21,755 nt of DNA from a virus (IMGVR_UViG_3300042882_000065:1-21755), one strand, 5' to 3'. Counted from the stretch's first letter, positions 1 through 8,017 are shown. The notes: generated from the letters alone by a model not told the origin. Numbers and translations: made by a program.

Positions 1-731
1 ATATCAGTCACAGCAGACTGATACGGGCTCATGTACTCTTCAACAGACTTCAAAGAACCCAGACCAGTGTTAAACGTGGTCGGCGTGAATGACATGCCAG
101 AGGCTTTGTCAAACACTTGCTTTGCATAGTCTGTTGCAGTCTGGTACTGCCCCGGCAGTGTTAGAGACTTCAGCCCTTCAAATGCCTGCTTCTGAAGATC
201 AGATGGCCCTGCGAACCTTGTTCCTGTGAATGCTTGGAACGGCAAGTTTGCCGCCGCCTGCCCCTTGGCAAGCATGTCGTATACGAACGGCGCAAAATTA
301 GGACTCAGCGTTGACTGAGATGCAGGAATGGTTGTGGTTGTTGCAGATACAGATGTGGGCGCAACACCTGTATACCCCTGTCCCTTCATCCAATCGATAT
401 CAGACTGAGCAACTCCTGCCGCCTTTAATTCATTTGGGTCAAGACCTTGTGCATTGAAAAATTGGATCTTCTGAGCGGGCGTATACGACTCCCATCCGGC
501 AGGCAGAGTTACGCCTGCACTTGATGCCATCTGTTGTGGAGTGGGCGCAGGAGCGGGCGTTGGAGTGGGAGCATTGCCTGTGTATCCTTGGGATTGCATC
601 CAATTGATATCACTTTGCCCAACTCCAGCCGCCAGAAGTTGATTCGGCGTAACATTGTTAGCGTTGAACCACGAAATTTTTTGCTGCGGAGTGTAAGACT
701 CCCATCCAGCCGGAGTATTAGGCAAAGCCAT
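1..731 (-). CDS. Partial virion structural protein with two 70-residue N-terminal repeats
   Basis: This reading frame stays open on the minus strand from an ATG at 731 to the left edge, about 243 codons, so the 3' end is outside the window. I read it directly from the sequence. Residues 7-56 and 77-126 are two copies of one module at an exact spacing of 70 residues, each with the core PAGWESYTP and later AAGV(G/A)QSDI(N/D)WM. A Pro/Thr-rich linker separates them. The following part contains the string YDMLAKGQAAANLP, which I recall from large conserved structural proteins of uncultured phages. A GGAGG ribosome-binding site lies 5 bases before the ATG at 731; an ATG at 734 overlaps the upstream stop as ATGA. 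A virion or tail-associated role is inferred from position. The function is unknown. Confidence 0.8.
   Translation of the reverse strand, partial: MALPNTPAGWESYTPQQKISWFNANNVTPNQLLAAGVGQSDINWMQSQGYTGNAPTPTPAPAPTPQQMASSAGVTLPAGWESYTPAQKIQFFNAQGLDPNELKAAGVAQSDIDWMKGQGYTGVAPTSVSATTTTIPASQSTLSPNFAPFVYDMLAKGQAAANLPFQAFTGTRFAGPSDLQKQAFEGLKSLTLPGQYQTATDYAKQVFDKASGMSFTPTTFNTGLGSLKSVEEYMSPYQSAVTD
357..656 (-). repeat. 210-bp-period coding repeat (two divergent copies)
   Basis: The segments near 369-445 and 579-651 are related at a 210-base spacing and encode the repeated WESYTP...QSDI.WM module of the partial structural gene. The copies differ at many third positions, so the duplication is old. Confidence 0.75.
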
Positions 732-1483
732 CATGCCCTCCCTTGCAACTTGTTCATAATGGCGTACATCCTATCTGGACCGCCATGTTGGTCAACTACA
801 TGCTTGGGCACGTAGGCTTCTCCGCTTGATACTTTGGCCGGCGTTACACCTTTCGGCCCGTGAATTACAGCGGGGGTGAGATCACGCCTGCCAGTAGGAT
901 CAGGCGGTCCACCAATCATCCTTGCGCCCGGTACAAGCTGCTGAATGCCTCGCGGCCCACCCGCTCCATCAACGGCTTTCTTGGTCATCACAAAACCACC
1001 GTCTTCCATCTGCACCTTGCCGCCATTTGCGTAAGCCTGCATCAGCCCGCCATTGGCAGCATAGCGGACGATAGGCCCGTACTTGCCTTGTTCAGTAGTA
1101 GCCGTTAGTGGGCGAGATGGGCCAGCATACGCCTGCGTTGTGCCGCCGCCGTACTGTTGCCCTTTGTCCCTATCAAGATACGACAAGAGCGCCATCAGGC
1201 CAGCAAGACCTGCTTTGGATGACATTACATCTGCGGCACCACCAAACAAATCTTTTACCCAGCTTGGTAGGGTTTTTGCCCAGTTTGAATTTTGCCAGTT
1301 CATTGAAGCATTAACTGGGCTACCACCGGGGCCTTGAGTAGACTCTACCGTGGGATAGTTTCTTCCCTCATTACTGTAGTCTACTTCCAAAACATCAGGC
1401 AAATTTTCATAGTCAATGGGATCAGACTCCCACCCAAAAGATGGAAGATTTTCGTAATCAATAGGATCTGTTTCCCAACTCAT
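731..1483 (-). CDS. Conserved phage structural-region protein with a YANGG motif
   Basis: This 250-residue protein starts at an ATG with AGAGG 5 bases upstream and one base after the stop of the preceding gene. Its N-terminus holds two near-identical 12-residue units, W-E-(T/S)-DPIDYENLP, at residues 3-14 and 18-29. Residues 141-165 are Gly/Asn-rich with NGGL, YANGGKV and MEDGGFV, followed by a conserved-looking block around PGARMIGGPPDPTG and by SSGEAYVPK. I recognise this block from neighbours of tail genes in uncultured phages but know no assigned function. There are no catalytic motifs, signal peptide or clear membrane segment. The stop overlaps the start of the next structural gene by 4 bases (ATGA), so translation is probably coupled. 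A virion role is inferred from context. Confidence 0.75.
   Translation of the reverse strand: MSWETDPIDYENLPSFGWESDPIDYENLPDVLEVDYSNEGRNYPTVESTQGPGGSPVNASMNWQNSNWAKTLPSWVKDLFGGAADVMSSKAGLAGLMALLSYLDRDKGQQYGGGTTQAYAGPSRPLTATTEQGKYGPIVRYAANGGLMQAYANGGKVQMEDGGFVMTKKAVDGAGGPRGIQQLVPGARMIGGPPDPTGRRDLTPAVIHGPKGVTPAKVSSGEAYVPKHVVDQHGGPDRMYAIMNKLQGRA
1397..1477 (-). repeat. 45-bp-period tandem duplication inside the 250-aa gene
   Basis: Two copies of a 36-base unit at 1397-1432 and 1442-1477 encode W-E-(T/S)-DPIDYENLP twice. The copies differ by one residue, so this looks like a fairly recent in-frame duplication. Confidence 0.8.
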
Positions 1484-1484
1484 A

Positions 1485-3050
1485 TCAACCTCTCAATTTG
1501 TACATCAGACCAAACGGCGATTCTGGTGTGCCGCGTGCCAAGCTCGTTCCTGTTGCCGTCCTAGTAGGCTGCTGTTGATTCGCCATTGCGCCCATCATTG
1601 CAAATAGTGCTGACAAGTCCAGTCCCGACCCTGCACTCGAAGGGGCCGGCGATCTAGGCGCAGGCGCTGGTGCTCTAGGCGCAGGCGCGGGTGCTCTAGG
1701 TGCTGGTGTGGGTGCAACGGCTACTGGCAATCCAACGGACAAATCTGGTTCTTGAATAGTCGTTCCTTCCAGCTTTTCATCTGGACTAATAGTCGTCACC
1801 GTGCCAATGTCTCGGATGCTACGCGGAGCGGTAATGTCCCCTTGATTTGGAATAGTTCCCGTCACGTTAATAGACTGCATATATAGATCCGGGAAGTACT
1901 CCTGCATCACGCTATCAATGATTACTGGGTCGTCAATGTTTGCCTCAAGAAAACGCGACATTTCCTGCGGAGACATGGAAGTCTTGGGATCTATGATTGA
2001 AGCCGGCGCTGGATATTTACCCAACAATCTATCTTCTTCAGCGTACTTTTCTTGAGTTGGATCAGAATCATAATAGGCGTCTGACGTTGTTCCGTAAGGA
2101 TCAAGCGCCCATGATGGCAGATCGCCGTAGTCATCACCACTGCCGCCTTCATTGGTATCAAACATTCCAGAAGGAATCTCACCAGCAACTTGACCCAGCA
2201 CTCTTCCCGTGTCTTGAGGCGTTCCAAAAATATCCAGAAGTTGCTGCGTTGTGGCGTCCGTTGTTTTAACTCCTGGCTCTTTGGGCAACGACATATTCCC
2301 GCGGGCAGCACCAGTAGCTAACCCCAAAATTGCACTTGGGTCTCCCTTGATTGCTCTGCTTACTTGCCCTGCTTTACCAATATAGCCACCAATTGTTTTA
2401 AGGTCCTTTGGAATTTCTCCGCCAAATTCTTTTGTTTGTGACAAAGCATTTAGCAACTGCATTGGATCTTTGGACTTTGCCGCAGAAGCAACGGCTGCAT
2501 ATTTGCCTGCACTTTGTAGTGCAGACACAGTTGCTTTATCAAGACCAGGAATCTTATCTGCAAGTGGCAACCCAGAAGCAAGGGCCCCAAGAATGTTACC
2601 TTGCTCTGCTGCACTTAACGCATTTATTGCGCGAACAAACGGGGCAAGAGGAGTGAACTGAAGAATAGGCCCAAGATCAGCGGCTGCTTTTTTGAGGCTT
2701 CCAGTAAAACCACCCCAAAAACTTGTATTTGGGTTTTCTTTTAGTACACCTTTGCCAATCACCTTGCCTGTTATTGGATCAAGCTGTTCATACGAATCTC
2801 CAAACGTACTTCCTTCTTTGTATCGTCTTACACCATACACTGGTGTCTTTGAATACATTTGTCCTTCTTCCCCATGACCAGATTGATCCGTGCCATAAAT
2901 TGGGTCTAAGATGAATCCATCTTTTTTTACTACCCCATAGTTTGATGGTTCCCAAAAAGGCGCATTGGTGTCCGTGGTCATGCGCACGATGTCATCCATC
3001 GTGGTGCCTTGTCCACTAGCCATTAACTGGTCAATGTAATCTTCACCCAT
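1485..3050 (-). CDS. Large uncharacterised virion-type protein with Pro/Ala-rich hinge
   Basis: The frame is open from 3329, but its first 93 codons overlap the well-supported gene to the right and look like shadow sequence. I therefore start it at the ATG at 3050, 11 bases after the upstream stop, with a weak GGTGA site; this gives 521 residues. The N-terminal third is polar and aromatic. Residues around 130-260 are Ala/Leu/Gly-rich, with stretches such as AALTALS-like helices (for example NALSAAEQGNILGALA) that could insert in or cross membranes. Residues near 440-470 form a Pro/Ala/Arg-rich hinge of 7-residue units. The C-terminus ends FGLMYKLRG. I recognise no domain. Position among tail genes suggests a tail or ejected internal virion protein, which is inference only. 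Confidence 0.7.
   Translation of the reverse strand: MGEDYIDQLMASGQGTTMDDIVRMTTDTNAPFWEPSNYGVVKKDGFILDPIYGTDQSGHGEEGQMYSKTPVYGVRRYKEGSTFGDSYEQLDPITGKVIGKGVLKENPNTSFWGGFTGSLKKAAADLGPILQFTPLAPFVRAINALSAAEQGNILGALASGLPLADKIPGLDKATVSALQSAGKYAAVASAAKSKDPMQLLNALSQTKEFGGEIPKDLKTIGGYIGKAGQVSRAIKGDPSAILGLATGAARGNMSLPKEPGVKTTDATTQQLLDIFGTPQDTGRVLGQVAGEIPSGMFDTNEGGSGDDYGDLPSWALDPYGTTSDAYYDSDPTQEKYAEEDRLLGKYPAPASIIDPKTSMSPQEMSRFLEANIDDPVIIDSVMQEYFPDLYMQSINVTGTIPNQGDITAPRSIRDIGTVTTISPDEKLEGTTIQEPDLSVGLPVAVAPTPAPRAPAPAPRAPAPAPRSPAPSSAGSGLDLSALFAMMGAMANQQQPTRTATGTSLARGTPESPFGLMYKLRG
1654..1716 (-). repeat. Three 21-bp tandem repeats encoding a Pro/Ala-rich hinge
   Basis: Units at 1654-1674, 1675-1695 and 1696-1716 share the plus-strand pattern ctaggYgcNggYg. 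They encode RAPAPAP-type heptads, likely a flexible or stiff linker in the large structural protein. Confidence 0.75.
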
Positions 3051-3061
3051 GTCTTCACCAG

Positions 3062-4432
3062 TTATTGAGTCAAATCGTAGAAGGTTAAAGACCCGATGGC
3101 CGCACCGGAGGAGCCCGACAGCACCCGGATGCCCAGCGTATAGATATCGCTCGTCCCCGTCAAGGAGGAACCCAACTGAAGATCCCAGTTGTACGCCGCA
3201 GGCTGGTTGATCGTCCCGCTGGACTGGTTTGTGGCTTTCACGTACTGGATATCTACGATGGTGCCTACCGTCATGGCCGTGGCAGAGGTGTCCATTTCCA
3301 CGTTGGCATCGCTTGCTACCGCAGCCCAAGAAGCCCCAGTCAGCCCTGTGCTGTTCTTTGCCAGGATAACCTCAAAGTCATCCCCCGTCGAGGTCGGCAT
3401 CACGTTAAATTTTACGGGCAGCACCACTGCGTTCAGCGCGGTGGAAGCCAGCCGGATGGACACCAGAGGGAGAAATGTCGTGCTGATCGAAGTTCTGGTC
3501 GTTGTCCTGCGGGCAACGTGCTCGATGGAGGTCTGCTCGTACCCGCCTTCTGAAACCACCGAGGAGCAAATTTGCTTCATGGACGAAGCGCTTGCCGTCG
3601 CTGCGGTGTTGGTGATCTCATACCTGACCGGCAAAATTGCCGTGGTCATGTAGACAGAAGTAATGTCGTTTGCATTCTCAAACGTGTGGCAGACGATGTA
3701 CTGCCCGTCAATGATGAACCCACAACGAACAGATCCAACCCCAAGCCACTCAAAGTCCATCCACAAAATTTGTGCTTTGGTCAGGTCAAGGGTAAACCCT
3801 GAGTCTCCTGTTCCATCAAGTTTGTCGCCGTTCCAATCCGCTTGGTTGACCGCCCGCGCATCACTGACAGATCCTGAGATGTAAGACCGCAGAACAAAGG
3901 AGACGGTGCTGTCTGCTTGCTGGATAAACACGCCGTTCTGGGTTCCAAAGTACCCCACCCGTTGACGGAGCCCGGTCTTAGGGGAGTTCATAACGAACGT
4001 AGCCAAGCACAACAAACCTTTACCCGGCTGATACGGCATGCACCTGTAAGTCTGCCTTACAACTTCAGACCCACTAGAGGTGGTGACATCCATCCGCACC
4101 GATGATTCGTTGGGCAGGTACGTTGTTGAGCCTGCAGTGGCGGTGCTGGTGTCAAACTGATTGTCAATAGCGTAGCGGTTTTGAGAGTCAAACAGCGTGT
4201 AAGGAGCGCTGGTTCTTAGCCGCCCGAACGCATCTGTGTTTGTTCCACCAATACTTACTGGAATTGCTGTTCCTGACGTTGCCACTATTTGCTCCAGCAG
4301 GCTATCTAATTGGTTAAAGTACAACCTAAGTATGTTGACTAGGTTGTCAAAATATGTGACGTCATACTGAAGTGTAGGCTTTGGCAGAGCCGGCGCCTTG
4401 AATATCTTTTGGATGTAGGAAATGATGCCCAT
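3062..4432 (-). CDS. Conserved virion structural protein, probably tail-associated
   Basis: I choose the ATG at 4432, which gives 456 residues and has AGGA 6 bases upstream. Earlier in-frame ATGs at 4447 and 4492 lie inside the preceding gene and lack such a site. The N-terminus (MGIISYIQKIFKAP) is amphipathic. Residues 60-150 carry the pattern DAFGRLRTS, then LFDSQNRYA, and later MPYQPGKGLL, which I recall as recurring in a family of virion proteins of marine and freshwater phages, though I cannot name a Pfam family. The rest is Thr/Ser/Val-rich and looks all-beta. It follows the stabilisation-type protein with a 1-base gap after that gene's TGA, so the two are probably co-translated. A tail fibre or tail-shaft accessory role is the likely function. 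Confidence 0.75.
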   Translation of the reverse strand: MGIISYIQKIFKAPALPKPTLQYDVTYFDNLVNILRLYFNQLDSLLEQIVATSGTAIPVSIGGTNTDAFGRLRTSAPYTLFDSQNRYAIDNQFDTSTATAGSTTYLPNESSVRMDVTTSSGSEVVRQTYRCMPYQPGKGLLCLATFVMNSPKTGLRQRVGYFGTQNGVFIQQADSTVSFVLRSYISGSVSDARAVNQADWNGDKLDGTGDSGFTLDLTKAQILWMDFEWLGVGSVRCGFIIDGQYIVCHTFENANDITSVYMTTAILPVRYEITNTAATASASSMKQICSSVVSEGGYEQTSIEHVARRTTTRTSISTTFLPLVSIRLASTALNAVVLPVKFNVMPTSTGDDFEVILAKNSTGLTGASWAAVASDANVEMDTSATAMTVGTIVDIQYVKATNQSSGTINQPAAYNWDLQLGSSLTGTSDIYTLGIRVLSGSSGAAIGSLTFYDLTQ

Positions 4433-4433
4433 G

Positions 4434-6323
4434 TCATTTCCTGCCATCAGGGCGAATATCGATTCTGAAAGCACCCATCTGCCACTGCACACCTATGGCG
4501 CTAGACTCCAATTTAATGGACATCTGCCGGCCTCTTACGCGCACGTTGACTTGGCCCGTGAACTTTTCAATCGGCACCGTGGCAGTTCTTGTCACTGTCC
4601 CGCTGTCTGATCCTCCAAAAGTCTGAGGGTCGTAGCCTGAGCCTGAGTTCTGCAACGCCAGCAGCGTCATTAAAATTGACGGGTTCTCAACCGTTGACCC
4701 TCTGAACGTCAAGTCAGGCAAAACTCGCCAGACAAATCCAAATCTGTCCCCATCATCCAAGTCAAATTCTGACGATGTGATGTAAGAGTTAATTGGCTGC
4801 GTCACAGCAGTTGAGTTGTCATCACAGCCAACTTCATGCTGTACCAGATTGTTTACATACGTGGCCGCGATGGGATAGTTTGAGAACAAGCCAACGTCAA
4901 TCCAAGCGGTTCTGCCAAGAGTGCCGTAGTACCACGCCTTTTCCACGTAGTTGTAGATTACATACCTGTCAACTACCGTACTGTTAAGAGACGGATAGAA
5001 CCACCAAACTTCATTGAACTGCTCATTCGTTCCGCTGAAAACTTGCTGGTATTGATTGATGTTGATATCACGGAAGACATATTCTCTAAGGTCGCATTCC
5101 AAAGAGTTGGTTCGACCATCAAAGACATAGAACTTGTCTTCACCCATCCAGTAGGTAACGCCAGATGCGGTGACTACTGATCGATCACTGATGATGGAGA
5201 TGTTATCTGTCAGAAGCTGAGATCCCCAGACCCCATTGCCAGCGCCTAAGTATTGCAAGCCGTACAGCGTTGTGTCTGTGAAGACCAAGATTTCCTGGCG
5301 CACCTGCTGGATTGCCTCGATCTTTGACCCGTGAGACAACCTAAGACTGCCGGCCTGGTTCGTGGCAGATGGCGTCCAGTTCACCGCGCTTTCCTGTGCG
5401 GTCCACCGAATCAGCATCGGGTCTAGTTCTGTTGCCCCATAGTCATTGCAACCGAACGCAAGAACGAATCTTGACGCATCAGACACGATGAACAAATTTT
5501 GTGCAGTTGGAACATCTGTTGCACCTGGCATGGAAGACAGCGCCACGCCTCTAGTAGTAAACCCAGCAGATGTATCCCAATAGTACATTGGCCCACCCTT
5601 GGGGCCATAGATCAAATCTTCACCAAAGTTTTGATGGTTCCAGATTCTGATTGGGGTTATCCCGCCAGAGCCTACGCCCCATGCTCCAAGACCCCACCCG
5701 CCAGTTCCCCACGCCGCCGCAACAGGCGTTTCAATATCATTGCCAGCGTTGACCTGATACGCCCCTACTACAGCCGCCCCACCATTCCCAGTGTCAGAAG
5801 CATTGGACAAGACTGGCGAAGTGATGGTGTAAGAATTAACATCAATCACGGACGTAATCTGAAACTCAGACTGCAAAACCGCCTGAGTAATAGCGCCACC
5901 CAGCCCGGAAGCACTAACTCCAGAATACGTGACAGATGTTCCTACCGTAGCGCCATGTCCTGTGTGGTTGACAGTGATGGTTGTGCTAAACGGAGACACC
6001 GTTACCGCAGAAAATGTGACCGCCCCGGCAGCAGTTGTGCTAACCACAGGCGTGATGTCGTAATACGTTCCACCGTAGTAGACGTAATACTTCTGGTGTG
6101 TGCCTACGCCAATGTAGGGTACACCGCCATTGGTTGCCCACTGCCACAGAGAGCGGCATGTGCCAAGATAACTGGTGGACGATACCCGCTGCCAGCCACC
6201 AATTTTTTCAGGCGTGCCCTGGCGAAAGCGGATCTTGTCGCAGGAATACCAACGGTTCTCGTTGAAGTAGCGAGTGTTTTCCCTCGAAACCCCTGTATTA
6301 AGTTTCAGTTTTTTTAGGGGCAT
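4434..6323 (-). CDS. Phage stabilisation protein (P22 gp10-like tail/DNA-stabilisation family), with FCCH-like module
   Basis: The 629-residue product begins at an ATG with AGGAG 6 bases upstream. Its N-terminus, with NTGVSRENTRYFNENRW followed by CDKIRFRQGTPEKIGGW, is the hallmark I associate with gp10-type packaged-DNA stabilisation proteins of short-tailed phages, which close the portal channel and join it to the tail. A region at residues about 103-170 (STTITVNHTGHGATVGTSV, then FQITSVI..NSYTIT) looks like the small beta module often annotated as the ubiquitin-activating E1 FCCH domain in phages. Residues 200-560 read as repeating beta-propeller-like strands (for example YWMGEDKFYVFDGRT). 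It heads the left-hand tail module and is only 14 bases from the start of the opposite-strand endonuclease. The family assignment is from memory of the motif and was not searched. Confidence 0.8.
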   Translation of the reverse strand: MPLKKLKLNTGVSRENTRYFNENRWYSCDKIRFRQGTPEKIGGWQRVSSTSYLGTCRSLWQWATNGGVPYIGVGTHQKYYVYYGGTYYDITPVVSTTAAGAVTFSAVTVSPFSTTITVNHTGHGATVGTSVTYSGVSASGLGGAITQAVLQSEFQITSVIDVNSYTITSPVLSNASDTGNGGAAVVGAYQVNAGNDIETPVAAAWGTGGWGLGAWGVGSGGITPIRIWNHQNFGEDLIYGPKGGPMYYWDTSAGFTTRGVALSSMPGATDVPTAQNLFIVSDASRFVLAFGCNDYGATELDPMLIRWTAQESAVNWTPSATNQAGSLRLSHGSKIEAIQQVRQEILVFTDTTLYGLQYLGAGNGVWGSQLLTDNISIISDRSVVTASGVTYWMGEDKFYVFDGRTNSLECDLREYVFRDININQYQQVFSGTNEQFNEVWWFYPSLNSTVVDRYVIYNYVEKAWYYGTLGRTAWIDVGLFSNYPIAATYVNNLVQHEVGCDDNSTAVTQPINSYITSSEFDLDDGDRFGFVWRVLPDLTFRGSTVENPSILMTLLALQNSGSGYDPQTFGGSDSGTVTRTATVPIEKFTGQVNVRVRGRQMSIKLESSAIGVQWQMGAFRIDIRPDGRK

Positions 6324-6331
6324 GTTATGCT
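6323..6331 (+). promoter_or_regulatory. Candidate extended -10 promoter for the plus-strand endonuclease
   Basis: TGTTATGCT matches an extended -10 box (TGn plus TATGCT, 4 of 6 matches). The spacing puts the predicted transcription start at or next to the ATG at 6338, so the mRNA would be nearly leaderless. No good -35 box is present (TTCAGT at 6304-6309 is weak). Confidence 0.3.
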
Positions 6332-6337
6332 CCTCTC

Positions 6338-6964
6338 ATGAAAACACTCGATGCTTCTGCGTACGTGTACATTTGGTTTAGCCCTGACTGGATTCCGTTT
6401 TATGTCGGAATTGGCAAGACTTCTACGCGTTGGAAGCCGACATGCATCAAGACAAAAGATCGCAACACTTTGTGCTTCCGGATGGTGCAGAAGTATGGAC
6501 CGGAGAACATAAAAGTACAACGCTTTGTTCGGGTTTCTTGGGAAGATGCTTGCTCACTAGAAAAATCTTTAATTGCGCACTTTAAGCGCATTTCTGACGG
6601 AGGCACGCTTGCAAACTTTACAGACGGCGGAGAAGGCGTAACTCGACCAAGACAAGAAGTGTTGGAGGCAAAACGCCAGCGCTTACTTGACCCAACTAAT
6701 CCAATGCGTGAGTACCACAAAATACTCAACACTGACACTGAGATTAAAAAACGCCGCATACAGGGCATACAAAAAGCCCAAGATCGAAGGCGCGAAAAAA
6801 TGTCAACACCAGAGGCGCTCGCCCAACGCAAGGAGCGACTTAAGGTAACCATGAATTCACCAGAATTCAAGGCTCGTCGTGCCGAGTGGGACACGCCGGA
6901 ATACCGCGCCAAACTATCCGCTGCCAGAAAAGCATATTGGGACAACAAACGTAAAGTTTCTTGA
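6338..6964 (+). CDS. GIY-YIG (Seg-like) freestanding homing endonuclease
   Basis: This is the only plus-strand gene. The 208-residue protein has the GIY-YIG fold signature at the N-terminus: Y11-I12 in VYIW, Y22-V23-G24 in FYVGIG, Arg31 as the expected catalytic arginine, Glu75 in SLEKSLIAHF as the metal-binding glutamate, and a NFTDGGEG motif at residues 93-100 typical of T4 Seg-type enzymes. The C-terminal 90 residues are very basic (for example KKRRIQGIQKAQDRRREK) and probably bind DNA as helices. Such enzymes cut cognate sites in related phages and spread their own gene by repair. No ribosome-binding site is seen: the CTCCTCTC before the ATG is the complement of the minus-strand neighbour's site. 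The leftward late transcript would be antisense to it, so expression is likely early or independent. Confidence 0.88.
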   Translation: MKTLDASAYVYIWFSPDWIPFYVGIGKTSTRWKPTCIKTKDRNTLCFRMVQKYGPENIKVQRFVRVSWEDACSLEKSLIAHFKRISDGGTLANFTDGGEGVTRPRQEVLEAKRQRLLDPTNPMREYHKILNTDTEIKKRRIQGIQKAQDRRREKMSTPEALAQRKERLKVTMNSPEFKARRAEWDTPEYRAKLSAARKAYWDNKRKVS

Positions 6965-6973
6965 GTAACATAT

Positions 6974-7519
6974 CTACCTCGGCAATTTTGCTTCTGCCTC
7001 TTGGCTTTTTAACAATCCAAGGAAAGCGCGTTCGCAGGCTACGCCAGCGGTGCCCCGGTCATCCGCTATTTTAGCAAGCTCTCTACCAGTCTCTTCCACC
7101 CGTCTGAGCACGTCGGCAAGCACAGCGGCGGGGTTGGTGGTTGTTGGGCCGCTGGAGGCAACGGCGGGATTTGGGGCGGCGGCGGAACAGGTGGCGGCAA
7201 GTTGCTCGGCGCGCTGGCGCAAGCTGTCACCAGCAAGGCGAGCATCAGCAGCAGCAGCGGCAGTACGGCGGGTTTGGTCTTGGGCTTCACGGGCAATCTC
7301 CTGGTGCTTGTGGATCCATGCTTGCTCGATGTTGCGGTACGCGGCCACGGCCTGGGCTCGGTCTTCGGCGGCTTGGCGGCGCTGGGCCTGGAGTTCTGTG
7401 CGTAGCTCGGCGGCGGTAAGCTGGGCGCGCTGCAGACGCCAGGTCTGCACGCCGGCCAGGGCCAGTGCCACCAGGATGCCCGCCAGCATGGGGCGGCTGA
7501 TTAGGCTTCCCAAAATCAC
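6974..7519 (-). CDS. Rz: Rz-like inner-membrane spanin (DUF2514 type)
   Basis: The frame is open upstream to 7690, but the convincing start is the GTG at 7519. It overlaps the endolysin stop as GTGA and has GAGGG 6 bases upstream, giving 181 residues. Residues about 9-24 (RPMLAGILVALALAGVQ) form one N-terminal membrane anchor. This is followed by a long Gln/Ala/Glu/Arg-rich periplasmic coiled coil, then the conserved-looking part RAEQLAATC, PAAVLADVLRRVEETGRELA and a second Cys before RAFLG, as I recall from DUF2514 spanins. It would bridge the envelope with the Rz1 lipoprotein and fuse the inner and outer membranes in the last step of lysis. Rz1 is encoded entirely within it in another frame, as in lambda. 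GC content is much higher than in the tail genes. Confidence 0.88.
   Translation of the reverse strand: MILGSLISRPMLAGILVALALAGVQTWRLQRAQLTAAELRTELQAQRRQAAEDRAQAVAAYRNIEQAWIHKHQEIAREAQDQTRRTAAAAADARLAGDSLRQRAEQLAATCSAAAPNPAVASSGPTTTNPAAVLADVLRRVEETGRELAKIADDRGTAGVACERAFLGLLKSQEAEAKLPR
7066..7290 (-). CDS. Rz1: Rz1-like outer-membrane spanin lipoprotein, embedded in Rz
   Basis: This frame lies wholly inside the Rz gene, out of phase. I choose the GTG at 7290 because AGGAGA sits exactly 6 bases upstream; a TTG at 7296 would be only about 1 base from that site. The 74-residue product has a Lys-rich start, a Leu-rich hydrophobic stretch and a lipobox LVTAC, with Cys24 as the lipidated residue. 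The mature part is about 51 residues and very Pro-rich (NLPPPVPPPPQIPPLPP), which is diagnostic of Rz1 proteins. The lipoprotein would sit in the inner leaflet of the outer membrane and pair with Rz. Presence of the pair implies a Gram-negative host. Confidence 0.9.
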   Translation of the reverse strand: MKPKTKPAVLPLLLLMLALLVTACASAPSNLPPPVPPPPQIPPLPPAAQQPPTPPLCLPTCSDGWKRLVESLLK

Positions 7520-8013
7520 GAGCGACCCTCGCACTTGGCGCGTTCGCTCTCGCGGCGCTTGACCAATCCGCCGCAGCGGTGGGCGGGGTCGCGGCAGTCT
7601 CGGCCCTGGAAAAACGTCCAGCGGTCGAACTCGGCGCAGGCTTGGGCGTGCTGGCCGGCGTTGTGCAGGCGTACCATGGTGCTGCGGCACACGGCATCCG
7701 CCCCCACGTTGTAGGCCAGGCTCACCAGGCTATCGTACTCACCCTGTGTGAGCGGGGCGGTGACGCAGCGCTGCAAGGCGCTCTCAAACTGCCGCACTTC
7801 GCGCAGGGCCAAGGCTAGGGCTTGGGGTGGGCGGGTGGTGTCGCCCATCTGCACGGGGCTGCCGTCAGGGCGGCGGGTGGAGCCGAAGCCGACGGTGGGC
7901 ACGTCAGTGGGCAGCGGGCGCACGGCTTTTTCCGTGTAGCCTTCGTCCATGACCAGGGCCACCAGGCCGGCGGCGCTGAGGCTGAGGGCGGCGGCAATTA
8001 TGCGGGCTTTCAT
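7516..8013 (-). CDS. SAR endolysin, phage lysozyme (GH24)
   Basis: The open frame begins at 8178, but the first 55 codons are shadow of the neighbouring gene. The ATG at 8013 gives 165 residues. Residues 5-21 (IIAAALSLSAAGLVALV) form a weakly hydrophobic Ala/Ser/Gly-rich segment, as in signal-arrest-release endolysins, which are secreted tethered and activated when the membrane depolarises. The lysozyme catalytic triad is visible as Glu24 (DEGY), Asp37 and Thr40 in TDVPTVGFG. Downstream are the usual LTQGEYDSLVSLAYNVG motif and the C-terminal GLVKRRESERAKCEG. The enzyme cleaves the muramic acid-GlcNAc bond of peptidoglycan. It overlaps the Rz start by 4 bases. Cysteines in the catalytic domain could take part in disulfide control. 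Confidence 0.92.
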   Translation of the reverse strand: MKARIIAAALSLSAAGLVALVMDEGYTEKAVRPLPTDVPTVGFGSTRRPDGSPVQMGDTTRPPQALALALREVRQFESALQRCVTAPLTQGEYDSLVSLAYNVGADAVCRSTMVRLHNAGQHAQACAEFDRWTFFQGRDCRDPAHRCGGLVKRRESERAKCEGRS

Positions 8014-8017
8014 GTTT

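Noticed and set aside
3051-3329. 93-codon N-terminal extension of the large 521-aa protein
   Set aside because: It overlaps the end of the preceding gene and is Arg/His/Gly-rich, unlike the rest of the protein. The ATG at 3050 fits the operon layout.
5499-6317. 272-codon plus-strand frame in the stabilisation-protein gene
   Set aside because: Shadow of a well-conserved minus-strand gene, with Arg/Ser-rich composition and no motif.
6400-6948. Minus-strand frame within the plus-strand endonuclease
   Set aside because: It agrees with the direction of the operon, but the product has no recognisable motif, whereas the plus-strand frame has all GIY-YIG hallmarks.
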